Below, one piece after another: positions 5,825 through 15,318 of a DNA stretch of 64,000 nucleotides. The stretch's first letter is position 1. Every line of letters begins with the position of its first letter. Below the pieces are notes generated by a model. It was not told the DNA's origin, ran no database searches, and saw nothing but the letters and a program-made list of their open reading frames with translations. The stretch lies in assembly GCF_030441895.1 (NCBI RefSeq), contig NZ_JARJAS010000005.1; one strand, written 5' to 3'. A program made the translations under genes and the position numbers. The stretch comes from Enterococcus_D entomosocium. GTDB lineage: Bacteria > Bacillota > Bacilli > Lactobacillales > Enterococcaceae.

Positions 5825-6925
5825 TCACGAAAAATGATCTGCTAAAATTTTCAAGATTCGCCGACTAGCTTTCCCATCGCCATAGGGATTTTCTGCATGT
5901 GCCATGGCATTGTAAGCTTCTGGATCCTCTAGTAGTCGCTTCGTTTCTTGATAAACCGCAGCTTCAGACGTACCGATCAGTTTTAACGTACCTGCAGCAA
6001 TTCCTTCTGGGCGCTCTGTTGTATCTCGCAAGACCAAAACAGGAACGCCTAACGACGGTGCTTCTTCTTGGACACCACCAGAATCCGTCAAAATCAATGT
6101 GCTTTGATTGGCAACATTGTGAAAATCAATGACATCTAAAGGCTCAATCAGCGTGACATTTTCTAGTTCCCCAAGTATCTCCATAGCAATCCCTCGAACT
6201 TGAGGATTTTTATGCATAGGAAAAACCACTTTGATGGTTGGTTTCTCCTTAGCGATCTTCGCTAAAGCGCGGAAGACTTGCTTCATCGGAACACCTAAGT
6301 TCTCGCGACGGTGCATTGTCAGAAGAATCATGGTTTGATCTGCTGCAGAAAGTTCTGGATGCTGATAGTCCTCCGAGATCGTATAACGCATCGCATCAAT
6401 GGCGGTATTTCCCGTTACAAAAATTGCAGCTTTATTGCGATTTTCCGCTAATAAATTTTCTTTGCTTTGGACAGTTGGCGCAAAATAAAAATCCGCTAAT
6501 ACATCGATCAGCTGACGATTGGCTTCCTCCGGATAAGGAGATTTTTTGTTCCATGTACGCAAACCGGCTTCCACATGCCCCACAGGAATCTGCTGATAGA
6601 AAGCTGCCGTCGCGGCTGCATAAGCTGTGGTCGTATCCCCGTGAACGAGTACGATATCAGGGGTTTCTTTTTGCAAGATAGGTTCCAGATCCAGCAAAAC
6701 TTTGGTAGTGATTCCTGTCAAAGTTTGCCCTAAAGTCATAATATCCAGATCATAATCTGGTATGATTTCAAAAACCGTTAAAACTTGATCCAACATTTCT
6801 CGATGCTGCGCCGTCACCACAACGATCGATTCAAAACGCGGGTCGTTTTCCAATTCCTTTACTAGTGGCGCCATTTTGATGGCTTCCGGTCTGGTACCGA
6901 ACACAGACATCACTTTGATTGTCAT
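5825..6925 (-). CDS. mnaA: UDP-N-acetylglucosamine 2-epimerase (non-hydrolysing)
   Basis: This cytoplasmic enzyme interconverts UDP-GlcNAc and UDP-ManNAc for teichoic-acid linkage units or other wall polymers. The 366-residue form starting MTIKVMSVFGTRPEAIKMAP at ATG 6925 matches the usual family length; the frame stays open a further 26 codons upstream but without family-like sequence. Signatures are FGTRPEAIKMAPL at the N terminus, HRRENLG near the middle and TDSGGVQEEAPSLGVPVL with the UDP-binding Ser-Gly-Gly. It stands alone between two terminators, so it appears to be a single-gene unit. Confidence 0.93.
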   Translation of the reverse strand: MTIKVMSVFGTRPEAIKMAPLVKELENDPRFESIVVVTAQHREMLDQVLTVFEIIPDYDLDIMTLGQTLTGITTKVLLDLEPILQKETPDIVLVHGDTTTAYAAATAAFYQQIPVGHVEAGLRTWNKKSPYPEEANRQLIDVLADFYFAPTVQSKENLLAENRNKAAIFVTGNTAIDAMRYTISEDYQHPELSAADQTMILLTMHRRENLGVPMKQVFRALAKIAKEKPTIKVVFPMHKNPQVRGIAMEILGELENVTLIEPLDVIDFHNVANQSTLILTDSGGVQEEAPSLGVPVLVLRDTTERPEGIAAGTLKLIGTSEAAVYQETKRLLEDPEAYNAMAHAENPYGDGKASRRILKILADHFS

Positions 6926-7001
6926 TTGGTCACCCGCTCCTCTACTTCTCATTGCTTCTATTATAACGAAGAAAACAGAAAAACAAAATGGTTGTTCCAA
7001 C

Positions 7002-7034
7002 AAAAAAAAGAAACGACCGCTAAAAGGCCGTTTC
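7002..7034 (-). terminator. Terminator after guaC
   Basis: Arms GAAACGGCC and GGTCGTTTC (9 bp with a G-U pair) and a 7-base loop are followed by TTTTTTTT on the minus strand. Confidence 0.88.
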
Positions 7035-7047
7035 TTCAGTATCCAGC

Positions 7048-8034
7048 TTAAATAGTATCTCCATTGAAAATCGAATTTTTCACGATTACGTAATCCACTT
7101 TACGAATCGATTCTAAATCTTTTCCACCTGCATAAGAGATCGATGACTGCAAGTCTTGCTGCATTTCAACTAACGTATCTTTTAAAGAACCTTTGTATTG
7201 AATCCAAATTTTCTTTCCTTCTACGTTTTTCTTTTCACCTTTTTGAAATTCTGATGCAGAACCAAAGTATTCTTTCATTACAACGCCATTTTCTACCTTG
7301 GTTTCCCCTGGTGATTCTTCATGCCCAGCAAACAATGAACCGATCATGACCATGGTTGCACCAAAGCGGACAGATTTAGCGATATCGCCGTGTGTCCGAA
7401 TGCCACCATCTGCAATGATTGGTTTGCGAGCAGCTTTGGCACACCAGCGTAATGCTGCCAATTGCCAGCCGCCAGTCCCGAAACCAGTTTTGATTTTTGT
7501 AATACAAACTTTCCCTGGTCCAATACCGACTTTTGTTGCATCTGCGCCAGCGTTTTCCAATTCACGAACTGCTTCTGGCGTTCCAACATTTCCAGCGATC
7601 ACAAACGTTGCTGGTAAATGCTTCTTGATGTGTTGAATCATATTGATCACGGCGTTTGAGTGACCATGGGCAATATCGATCGTGATAAAATCAGGAACAA
7701 GCTCTTTCTCAGCTAGTTCTTCTACAAAGGCATATTCATTTTCTTTGACACCTACGCTGATAGAAGCAATCAAGCCGCGGCTTTTCATTTTTTTGATGAA
7801 TGGAATCCGTGCTTCTTCATCAAAGCGGTGCATAATATAAAAATAGCCATTTTCAGCTAAAAATTCTGCGATTGAATCATCAATAATTGTTTGCATATTT
7901 GCAGGAACAACAGGCATTTTAAACGAGTGTCCGCCTAATGTCACCGTGGTATCACATTCTGAACGGCTGTTCACGATACACTTGTTAGGAATCAGTTGTA
8001 TATCTTCGTAATCAAAAACTTTCATGTCAAACAT
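7048..8034 (-). CDS. guaC: GMP reductase
   Basis: Converts GMP to IMP with NADPH and release of ammonia, linking guanine and adenine nucleotide pools. The 328-residue protein is an IMPDH/GMPR TIM barrel without CBS domains. The active-site loop is GIGPGKVCITKIKTGFGTGGWQ, with the catalytic Cys; the GFG/TGGWQ form is that of the GuaC2-type GMP reductases, not of IMP dehydrogenases. The phosphate site ADGGIRTHGDIAKS follows. ATG at 8034 has GGAGG eight bases upstream. It is a single gene with its own terminator, next to the purine operon, but has no recognisable guanine riboswitch. Confidence 0.95.
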   Translation of the reverse strand: MFDMKVFDYEDIQLIPNKCIVNSRSECDTTVTLGGHSFKMPVVPANMQTIIDDSIAEFLAENGYFYIMHRFDEEARIPFIKKMKSRGLIASISVGVKENEYAFVEELAEKELVPDFITIDIAHGHSNAVINMIQHIKKHLPATFVIAGNVGTPEAVRELENAGADATKVGIGPGKVCITKIKTGFGTGGWQLAALRWCAKAARKPIIADGGIRTHGDIAKSVRFGATMVMIGSLFAGHEESPGETKVENGVVMKEYFGSASEFQKGEKKNVEGKKIWIQYKGSLKDTLVEMQQDLQSSISYAGGKDLESIRKVDYVIVKNSIFNGDTI

Positions 8035-8158
8035 AAAAATATCCTCCAAATCTTACTAAGAGTGAAGCAAGCATCAAATGGCATCAGCCTATTTTTAACG
8101 CCCACAACAATTTAAACCACCTGGAAATGAAATACAAGCTTTTTAGAAATACTTTTTG

Positions 8159-8199
8159 AAAAAAAAGGATGAATGTTCGTCTTTCGCGAACATTCATCC
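8159..8199 (-). terminator. Terminator after the aldo/keto reductase
   Basis: A perfect 13-bp stem, GGATGAATGTTCG with CGAACATTCATCC (+ 8167-8179 and 8187-8199), with a 7-base loop, followed by eight T on the minus strand. Confidence 0.92.
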
Positions 8200-8235
8200 T
8201 TATAACAACTGAATAAAACGGAATTTACGTATAAA

Positions 8236-9150
8236 TTAAGGCAAGATGTTCCCTGCTGCTTTATACACTTCATACCATTCATGGCGGGTCAATACGATCG
8301 AAGAAGCTTGCGCGATTTCTTCGATTCGATGCGGGGTCATTGTTCCGGCAATCACTTGCATATTTGCTGGATGACGTAAGATCCACGCAGAGGCAATACC
8401 TGTCGGTGTCGTTTGATACTTGTCCGCTAGTTCGGTCAATTTTTCGTTTAACTCTGGGAATTTCTCGTTACCGATAAAGACCCCTTCGAAGAAACCATAC
8501 TGATACGGAGACCAAGCTTGGATCGTCATCTCATGCAAGCGAGAATATTCAAGAATTTCTCCATCATGATCGACACTACCAGCATCCGTCATGTTGACAT
8601 GAATTCCTTGATCGATCATTCCCGTATGCATGATCCCGAATTGCAGCTGATTCGCTACTAAAGGTTGGGAAACATATTTTTTCAATAGCTCGATTTGACC
8701 AGGTTTTTGATTGCTGACACCGAAGTATTTCACTTTGCCGTCTTTTTCTAATTGATCAAAGGCAGCTGCCACTTCTTCTGGTTCAAACAAAGTATCAGGA
8801 CGATGCAGCAATAGCGCATCCAAATGATCGGTTTTCAATCGTTGCAAACTGCCTTCCACAGAAGAGATAATATGCTCTTTCGAAAAATCAAACATTTCAC
8901 CAGGAACGATGCCACATTTTGATTGAATGAACAACTCTTCTCTTTTGGCATCCGTTTTTGCTAATGCTTCCGCAAAAATCGTTTCACACTCCCCGCGTCC
9001 ATAGATATCGGCATGGTCAAAAAAGGTAATGTCATTTTCAATCGCAGTCGTCAAGACCTTCACAGGATCTTTGGCATTGTTGATTCGCATCAAGCCTAAA
9101 ATCACGCTAGATACTTCTAAATCAGTGGGACCGAATTTAATTTTTTTCAC
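8236..9150 (-). CDS. Aldo/keto reductase (YdhF-like, 304 aa)
   Basis: An NADPH-dependent oxidoreductase of the AKR fold. The catalytic tetrad is visible: Asp and Tyr in FFDHADIYGRGECE, Lys in FIQSKCG and His in LLLHRPD. The later segments VKYFGVSNQKPGQ and QAWSPYQYGFFEGVF match the YdhF/YtbE-like group used on carbonyl compounds. The substrate cannot be told from sequence. GAGGAA lies just ahead of ATG 9150, with an extended -10 (TGCTAAAAT) about 35 bases upstream, so it is transcribed separately from purD. Confidence 0.88.
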   Translation of the reverse strand: MKKIKFGPTDLEVSSVILGLMRINNAKDPVKVLTTAIENDITFFDHADIYGRGECETIFAEALAKTDAKREELFIQSKCGIVPGEMFDFSKEHIISSVEGSLQRLKTDHLDALLLHRPDTLFEPEEVAAAFDQLEKDGKVKYFGVSNQKPGQIELLKKYVSQPLVANQLQFGIMHTGMIDQGIHVNMTDAGSVDHDGEILEYSRLHEMTIQAWSPYQYGFFEGVFIGNEKFPELNEKLTELADKYQTTPTGIASAWILRHPANMQVIAGTMTPHRIEEIAQASSIVLTRHEWYEVYKAAGNILP

Positions 9151-9228
9151 GTAAAGTTCCTCCTTATTTAAACTACACTCCTATTTTAGCACAACAAGAT
9201 GAAAACGCTATACCAACGTCAAAAAAAC

Positions 9229-9274
9229 CTCCCATAAAACGAAAACCACCAGCACAACCGATCGGTTCTACTGG
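9229..9274 (-). terminator. Terminator of the purCSQLFMNHD operon
   Basis: An 11-bp stem with one mismatch pairs CCAGTAGAACC with GGTTGTGCTGG around GATC, followed by TTTTCGTTTT on the minus strand. It lies about 45 bases after the purD stop. Confidence 0.7.
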
Positions 9275-9319
9275 CAGTCCTCCTTTACTTTCAATTTGCA
9301 TTACGCATTGAAACGTTCT

Positions 9320-10606
9320 TTACTTCATCGCCTTTGATGAGTTGCTATAGTGTAAGGCTTTGTCACCAATGTCATTTCGATAAAACAAACCCGACAAAGG
9401 CAATTTATTGATTGCTTCATAGACGTTCTTTTGGGCAGTAGCTAAATCCTCAGCTGAAGCTTCCACAAGAAAAACACGACCACCAGCTGCCGTCAAATCG
9501 CCTTGATCAGCAGTCTCCTCCACTCCTGCATAAAAGAATTGTGTTCCTTCTCCTTGAGGAGATGGAACAGGCATTCCTTGATGATACTTGCCAGGATATC
9601 CTTGCGATGCAATCACGACACCGATCGAAGCCGCTTGATTCCAGCGGATCGCGGGCTCTCGATCCTGCAAGAGATTATCAATGATCTGTGCCAGGCTACT
9701 ATCTAAACGACTTAACACGACTTGTGTTTCTGGATCGCCGAAACGCGCATTGAATTCGATGACTTTCGGTCCATCATTGGTAGCAATCAGACCTGCATAG
9801 AGAATCCCCGTAAACGGTGTATTGTTGCGAATCATCCCTTTTGCTGCAGGAAGTAAAACTTCTGCTACCGCTTGATCGACCATTTCTTGCGGAATCTGCG
9901 GTACCGGCGTATAAGCCCCCATACCTCCTGTATTCGGACCTAAATCGCCATCGAAGGCACGTTTATGGTCTTGGGCAATGACCATTGGATAGACGGCTTC
10001 GCCCTTCACAAATGCCAATAGCGAAAACTCCTCGCCAGCCAAAAACTCTTCGATCACCACTTTTGCACCACTTTCACCGAAAGCATTTTGCTCCAGCATC
10101 GCTTCGACTGCTGCGTTTGCTTCTTCAATGGTTTCCGCGACAACCACGCCTTTGCCCGCCGCTAAACCATCTGCTTTGATGACGATTGGCGCACCTTTAC
10201 GTTGGATATAGGCTTTTGCCTGGGCACTATCTGTAAAGCTTTGATAGTCTGCTGTTGGAATGTGATTGGTTCGCATCAATTCTTTGGCAAACTCTTTTGA
10301 TCCTTCAATCATCGCTGCTTGGCGATTGGGGCCAAAAATTTCCAAGCCCGCCCCCTGAAAATCATCTACGATGCCATTTAGCAACGGAACTTCCGGACCA
10401 ACGAAGGTCCAATCAACCTCCTGCTCTTGAGCAAAAGCAATTAGACTTTCATGATCGGACTCTTCAATTGCGACTGTCTTGATCCCGTCTTTTCGCATAC
10501 CGGGATTGCCCTTCGCACAAAAGACTGTTTCCACTTGAGGATCCTGCAGAAACTTTTTTGCGACGGCATGCTCTCTACCGCCACTACCAATAACAAGTAT
10601 TTTCAT
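9320..10606 (-). CDS. purD: Phosphoribosylamine-glycine ligase
   Basis: Second step of purine synthesis: joins glycine to phosphoribosylamine with ATP to give GAR. The 428-residue protein has the PurD order of domains: N-terminal MKILVIGSGGREHAVA, ATP-grasp core with GAPIVIKADGLAAGKGVVVA, glycine-loop NTGGMGAYTPVP and metal site EFNARFGDPETQVVL. Length is as usual. It is the last gene of the pur operon, 16 bases after purH, with a terminator behind it. Confidence 0.96.
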   Translation of the reverse strand: MKILVIGSGGREHAVAKKFLQDPQVETVFCAKGNPGMRKDGIKTVAIEESDHESLIAFAQEQEVDWTFVGPEVPLLNGIVDDFQGAGLEIFGPNRQAAMIEGSKEFAKELMRTNHIPTADYQSFTDSAQAKAYIQRKGAPIVIKADGLAAGKGVVVAETIEEANAAVEAMLEQNAFGESGAKVVIEEFLAGEEFSLLAFVKGEAVYPMVIAQDHKRAFDGDLGPNTGGMGAYTPVPQIPQEMVDQAVAEVLLPAAKGMIRNNTPFTGILYAGLIATNDGPKVIEFNARFGDPETQVVLSRLDSSLAQIIDNLLQDREPAIRWNQAASIGVVIASQGYPGKYHQGMPVPSPQGEGTQFFYAGVEETADQGDLTAAGGRVFLVEASAEDLATAQKNVYEAINKLPLSGLFYRNDIGDKALHYSNSSKAMK

Positions 10607-10622
10607 CGTCTTCTCCTATTTC

Positions 10623-12158
10623 TTAGTGTTTAAAATGACGAACACCAGTAAAGACCATCGCCACACCGTATTTATCTGCCATGTCGATCGACTCTTGATC
10701 TTTGATACTGCCACCAGGTTGAATAATCGCTTTGATTCCTTGTTGCGCTGCATATTCAACACTGTCATCCATTGGGAAAAAGGCGTCGCTTGCCAGCACA
10801 GAACCAGCCAGTTTATTGTTTTCACGGGCTTGTTCGACGGCGATTTTCACCGAACCCACGCGGTTCATTTGACCAGCGCCGATCCCGACGGTTTGCTGTT
10901 GATTGGCTAAAACGATGGCATTAGATTTCACGTGTTTCACCGCTTTCCAAGCAAAAGCCAAAGCTGCGATTTCTTCTGTTGTCGGCTTTCTCTTTGTCAC
11001 CACGGTCCAATCTTCTGGTGTTTCCATTTGATCATCTGGTTCTTGCACTAATAAGCCCCCAAGGACAGAGACAACTTCTGGCTGTTTGGCTGCTTTTTCG
11101 AAATCAACAACCAGCAGGCGCAGATTTTTTTTCTTCGTTAAGATTTCTAGTGCTTCTTCTTCAAATGCAGGTGCAATGATGATCTCAAGAAAAATCCGCT
11201 GCAGTTGCTCCGCAGTTGCCACATCAACTGGACGATTCAAAACAATGATCCCGCCAAAAATCGACACTGGGTCTGCTTCGTAAGCTTCTTGGAAAGCTTC
11301 AGCAATCGTTTCTCCACTTCCGATTCCACAGGGATTCATGTGCTTGAGGGCTACCGCAGTCGGCTCTGTAAATTCTTCTGCGATCCGCAAGGCAGCGTCA
11401 GCATCTTTAATGTTGTTGTAAGACAATTCTTTGCCGTGGATTTGTTTTGCGCTGGCAATCGAATAGGGCACGGGTAATGCGTCTTGATAGAAGGAAGCTT
11501 TCTGATGACTATTTTCACCATAACGCAATGTTTGTTTCAAAACATAGGTTTTCGTCAAGGTCTCTGTTTCTGTTTCAGCCACCGCTTTGGTCAAGTATTC
11601 ACCAATCAAGGCATCGTAAGCGGCGGTATGGCGGAAGACTTTGGCAGCTAATTTCTTTCTTGATGCCAACGTCGTATTGCCTTCCTTCAGCTCAGTTAAA
11701 ACCCAGTCGTAATCCTCGGGATCAACGACAACAGTTACTGAGGCATGATTTTTCGCCGCAGAACGTAGCATGCTTGGTCCGCCGATGTCGATATTTTCGA
11801 TTGCGTCGGCTTCTGTGACGTCAAGCTTACTGATGGTTTCTTTAAATGGATAAAGATTGACGACAACAAGGTCGATCGGTAAAATGCCATGCTCAGCCAT
11901 TGCCTCCATATGAGAAGGCAGATCACGCCGTCCTAACAGACCACCATGCACCCGTGGATGTAGCGTCTTGACCCTACCATCCATCATTTCAGGAAATTCT
12001 GTGACCGCTTCGATGCCGATCGGTTGAAGCCCCGCTTGTTCCAAGGCCGTTTTTGTCCCGCCAGTTGAGATAATCTCAAATCCTAAATTGGTCAATTCTT
12101 GGACAAATGGTACGAGTCCTTCTTTGTCAGACACACTGATTAATGCACGTTTATTCAC
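10623..12158 (-). CDS. purH: Bifunctional AICAR transformylase / IMP cyclohydrolase
   Basis: Carries out the last two steps to IMP. The N-terminal methylglyoxal-synthase-like domain (residues 1 to about 190; ALISVSDKEGLVPFVQEL, STGGTKTALEQAG) is the IMP cyclohydrolase. The C-terminal part holds the transformylase with the catalytic KHMNPCG motif and RYGENSHQKA. The 511-residue length is normal. The start ATG at 12158 overlaps the purN stop by 8 bases, so the two are translationally coupled. Confidence 0.96.
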   Translation of the reverse strand: MNKRALISVSDKEGLVPFVQELTNLGFEIISTGGTKTALEQAGLQPIGIEAVTEFPEMMDGRVKTLHPRVHGGLLGRRDLPSHMEAMAEHGILPIDLVVVNLYPFKETISKLDVTEADAIENIDIGGPSMLRSAAKNHASVTVVVDPEDYDWVLTELKEGNTTLASRKKLAAKVFRHTAAYDALIGEYLTKAVAETETETLTKTYVLKQTLRYGENSHQKASFYQDALPVPYSIASAKQIHGKELSYNNIKDADAALRIAEEFTEPTAVALKHMNPCGIGSGETIAEAFQEAYEADPVSIFGGIIVLNRPVDVATAEQLQRIFLEIIIAPAFEEEALEILTKKKNLRLLVVDFEKAAKQPEVVSVLGGLLVQEPDDQMETPEDWTVVTKRKPTTEEIAALAFAWKAVKHVKSNAIVLANQQQTVGIGAGQMNRVGSVKIAVEQARENNKLAGSVLASDAFFPMDDSVEYAAQQGIKAIIQPGGSIKDQESIDMADKYGVAMVFTGVRHFKH

Positions 12159-12735
12159 GATTCGATAGCCCCTTTTCCACGATTTCAGCTAAAACAGCTG
12201 GATAGATTTGATGTTCTACTTGATGAATTTTTTCTGTCACATTTGCTAATGTATCGTCGGTGTCGATCCGAACGATTTCTTGGGCAATGATTGGCCCTGT
12301 GTCAATGCCGGCATCGACATAATGAACCGTCACTCCCGTCACTTTCACGCCGTAAGCGAAGGCATCGGCGATCCCAGATTTACCTGGGAAACTCGGCAAC
12401 AAGGAGGGATGGATATTGATGACTCTGCCTTCATAAGCGGATAATAGAGTGTTGCCGATGATTCGCATATACCCTGCTAAAACAATAAAATCGATGGCAT
12501 GATCCTGCAATTCTTCGATCAATTTATTTTCAAAGGCTGCTTTTGATGCAAATGCCGCTGGCTCTATGACAAGCGTTTCATAGTCTCTCGCGCGGGCTTT
12601 TTCTATTACTGGCGCTGTAGGTTTATCGGAAAAGACCAACCCGATCTGCGCTCCTTTGATTTTATTTGCTTGGATCGCATCGGCGATTGCTGTAAAATTG
12701 CTGCCCGTTCCAGAAGCAAAGACGGCGATCCTCAT
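12151..12735 (-). CDS. purN: Phosphoribosylglycinamide formyltransferase
   Basis: Transfers a formyl group from 10-formyl-THF to GAR. I start it at ATG 12735 (MRIAVFASGTGSNFTA), which gives the usual 194 residues and places the start four bases inside the end of purM. Catalytic Asn, His and Asp are present in VINIHPSLLPSFPG and DAGIDTGPIIAQ. The gene overlaps both purM and purH, as is common in this operon. Confidence 0.95.
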   Translation of the reverse strand: MRIAVFASGTGSNFTAIADAIQANKIKGAQIGLVFSDKPTAPVIEKARARDYETLVIEPAAFASKAAFENKLIEELQDHAIDFIVLAGYMRIIGNTLLSAYEGRVINIHPSLLPSFPGKSGIADAFAYGVKVTGVTVHYVDAGIDTGPIIAQEIVRIDTDDTLANVTEKIHQVEHQIYPAVLAEIVEKGLSNRE

Positions 12736-13778
12736 CGGACTGCCTCTTTGAAGCAAACGGCTTCGTTGTTACGTTTGGTCACTTTACCGATCCGGTATGC
12801 TTGTTCTTCATCGGCGGATAGAAGTGCCATCACAGCCGCAACATTTTCTGGCGCAACGGCTAAGACCATACCGATACCCATATTGAAAATCTCGAACATT
12901 TCTTGATGAGGAATCGCGCCATGAGTAGCGATCATATCAAATATTGGCAACTGCGGCCAAGTGTCTAAGGCGATTTCTGCCGCAAGTCCTTCAGGCAGCA
13001 TCCGTGGAATATTTTCAACAAAGCCGCCACCTGTGATATGAGAAATTCCAGCTAACAATCCTTCTGTCAATAAAGGTTTCAGTGCATCAACGTAAATTCT
13101 CGTTGGCGTCAATAAACTTTCTGCAAGCGTTTGGTTGCCAAGTTCCGCAAACGTTTCTGCTCCTGTATAGCCATGCTGTTCAAAAAAGATTTTTCTGACT
13201 AAAGAGTACCCATTGGAATGAATGCCTGAAGAAGGCAAACCAATCAGCTCATCGCCCTCTTTGATGGTTTCTCCAGTGATCAACCGACTTTTTTCGACGA
13301 TCCCTACGGCGAAACCAGCAAGATCATATTCTTCCGGCTGATACATCCCCGGCATTTCAGCGGTTTCTCCACCAATCAGGGCAGCCCCCGCTTGCACACA
13401 GCCCTCTGCGACACCAGCAATGATTTGTTCGATCTTTGCCGGATCGTTTTTACCAACTGCAACATAGTCAAGGAAGTAGATAGGTTCTGCCCCTTGAGCG
13501 ACGATATCATTCACGCACATCGCGACGCAATCAATGCCGATCGTTGTGTGCTGTTCTTGTTGGATCGCCAACAAAAGCTTGGTTCCTACACCATCAGTCC
13601 CAGAAACGAGTACCGGTTCTTTCAATTGGTACGATGATAAGTCAAAACAGCCGCCAAAGCCCCCGATTGCCCCCATCACGCCTAGTCGTTCTGTTCGTTT
13701 CACATGCTTTTTGATCCGTTCGACTACTTCATAACCGGCTTCGACATCGACACCGGCTTTTGCATATGCATTTGCCAC
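12732..13778 (-). CDS. purM: Phosphoribosylformylglycinamidine cyclo-ligase
   Basis: Closes the imidazole ring to form AIR using ATP. The 348-residue protein begins AYAKAGVDVEAGYEVVERIK, has the nucleotide-binding stretch VSGTDGVGTKL and the Gly-rich GGGFVENIPRMLPEG, all typical of PurM. Upstream is a gap of about 115 bases after purF without a terminator, the longest within the operon. Confidence 0.96.
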   Translation of the reverse strand: MANAYAKAGVDVEAGYEVVERIKKHVKRTERLGVMGAIGGFGGCFDLSSYQLKEPVLVSGTDGVGTKLLLAIQQEQHTTIGIDCVAMCVNDIVAQGAEPIYFLDYVAVGKNDPAKIEQIIAGVAEGCVQAGAALIGGETAEMPGMYQPEEYDLAGFAVGIVEKSRLITGETIKEGDELIGLPSSGIHSNGYSLVRKIFFEQHGYTGAETFAELGNQTLAESLLTPTRIYVDALKPLLTEGLLAGISHITGGGFVENIPRMLPEGLAAEIALDTWPQLPIFDMIATHGAIPHQEMFEIFNMGIGMVLAVAPENVAAVMALLSADEEQAYRIGKVTKRNNEAVCFKEAVR

Positions 13779-13893
13779 GTTCGTTCCTCCTCAATCATTC
13801 ATCCGCTTTTCTTCATTCAGCTCATTCGTCGTTAACGCAAGTAAACCAGCGGTCCTTCACTGCTTCGTTTGAAAAACCATTTTTGCCTACAAT

Positions 13894-15318
13894 TTATTCA
13901 GCTAAAGACGCGAGATAGTTTTCTTCATAATCATACAAAGGGGTTGGATAATCGCCATTGAAATAGGCCATACACAATCCTGAGTAAGGTGCGTCGAAAT
14001 CTAAACCGATCGCTTCGATCAACCCGTCTTCACTTAAAAAGGCCAAAGAATCTGCTTCGATTTTTTCACAAATCTCAGCTTCCGTATATTTGGCTGCGAT
14101 CAATTCTTTTCTCGTTTGAATGTCGATCCCGTAAAAACATGGATAGCGCAAAGGCGGCGAACCGATACGCACATGAACTTCTTTGGCACCTGCCTCTTTT
14201 AGCAGTTGCACGATACGGCGGCTGGTGGTTCCTCGGACGATCGAATCGTCGACTAGAATCACTCGTTTGCCTTCGACTACGCCACGAACAGCTGAGAGCT
14301 TCATTCGCACGCCTTGCTCTCTTAACTCCTGTGTCGGTTGAATAAACGTTCGTGCAATGTATTGATTTTTTACTAAGCCCAATTCATAAGGAATACCTGA
14401 AGCTTCTGCGTACCCGCTGGCAGCAGATAAGGATGAATTCGGTACACCAATGACCATATCCGCTTCGATCGGCGCCTCTTTTGCCAAGCGACGGCCCATA
14501 TTTTTACGGGCACGATGAACATTGACGCCAGCGATGTTGGAATCAGGACGGGCAAAATAAATAAACTCCATCGAACAAATCGCCGGTTGTACTTCTTGGG
14601 TATACTGCTCGATTTGAATGCCTGCATCATCAATGATCACGACTTCGCCCGGTCGGACATCACGAATAAATTCCGCACCGATGACTTCCAACGCACAGGT
14701 TTCTGAAGCCACCACATAAGCACCATTGACCATTTTCCCGATTGACAATGGCCGAAAGCCATTGGGGTCTAGTGCTGCGATCATGGCATTTTCCGTCAGT
14801 AAAAGGTACGCAAATCCACCTTTAACTTGATTTAATGCCTCCTTGACCCGATCCATAAAAAGCGGTTCTTCGCTGCGACGGATCAAGTGCATGAGAATCT
14901 CTGTATCGGAATTCGAGTGGAAAATCGCACCAGCCTCTTCTAATGATTTCCGTAGACTTTTCGCATTCGTCAAGTTGCCGTTATGAGCTAAGCCAATCTG
15001 CTGATCAAAAAATTTGAATAAAAATGGTTGAATATTATCAACGCTACCATTACCAGCAGTTGCGTAACGAACGTGACCAATGGCAGCATCTCCTGTCAGA
15101 CGCTGGAGGACACGTTCATCCGAAAACACTTCCGCTAGCAAACCTAAATCACGGTGACCATTGAGTTTTCCCGCATCATTCGTGACGATCCCAGCACCTT
15201 CTTGGCCGCGATGTTGCAAACTGTGTAGTCCGAAGTAGGTGACACGAGCGGCATCTGGATGACCCCAAACACCAAAAACCCCACATTCCTCGTTGAGGCT
15301 CTTTACTTCATTAAACAT
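13894..15318 (-). CDS. purF: Amidophosphoribosyltransferase
   Basis: Makes phosphoribosylamine from PRPP and glutamine, the committed step. The mature enzyme would begin at Cys12 of the sequence MFNEVKSLNEECGVFG, after removal of an 11-residue propeptide. The Ntn-glutaminase domain is followed by a phosphoribosyltransferase domain with VILVDDSIVRGTTSRR. In Bacillus PurF a 4Fe-4S cluster uses four Cys; here CSMEFIYFARPDS, PCFYGIDI and GLCMAY keep three, and the position expected to be the fourth is Tyr, so a cluster is unlikely. ATG 15318 is preferred to the longer GTG-region start at 15336, which overlaps purL by 34 bases. Confidence 0.95.
   Translation of the reverse strand: MFNEVKSLNEECGVFGVWGHPDAARVTYFGLHSLQHRGQEGAGIVTNDAGKLNGHRDLGLLAEVFSDERVLQRLTGDAAIGHVRYATAGNGSVDNIQPFLFKFFDQQIGLAHNGNLTNAKSLRKSLEEAGAIFHSNSDTEILMHLIRRSEEPLFMDRVKEALNQVKGGFAYLLLTENAMIAALDPNGFRPLSIGKMVNGAYVVASETCALEVIGAEFIRDVRPGEVVIIDDAGIQIEQYTQEVQPAICSMEFIYFARPDSNIAGVNVHRARKNMGRRLAKEAPIEADMVIGVPNSSLSAASGYAEASGIPYELGLVKNQYIARTFIQPTQELREQGVRMKLSAVRGVVEGKRVILVDDSIVRGTTSRRIVQLLKEAGAKEVHVRIGSPPLRYPCFYGIDIQTRKELIAAKYTEAEICEKIEADSLAFLSEDGLIEAIGLDFDAPYSGLCMAYFNGDYPTPLYDYEENYLASLAE

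Noticed and set aside
7298..7636. Frames opposite guaC
   Set aside because: Antisense shadows of a well-conserved gene, with no start signals.
8041..8160. Guanine riboswitch upstream of guaC
   Set aside because: The region lacks the three-way junction core seen ahead of xpt, and no terminator separates it from the gene.
9169..9300. A 43-codon minus-strand frame between purD and the aldo/keto reductase gene
   Set aside because: It runs straight through the likely operon terminator and the next promoter, and has no suitable ribosome site.
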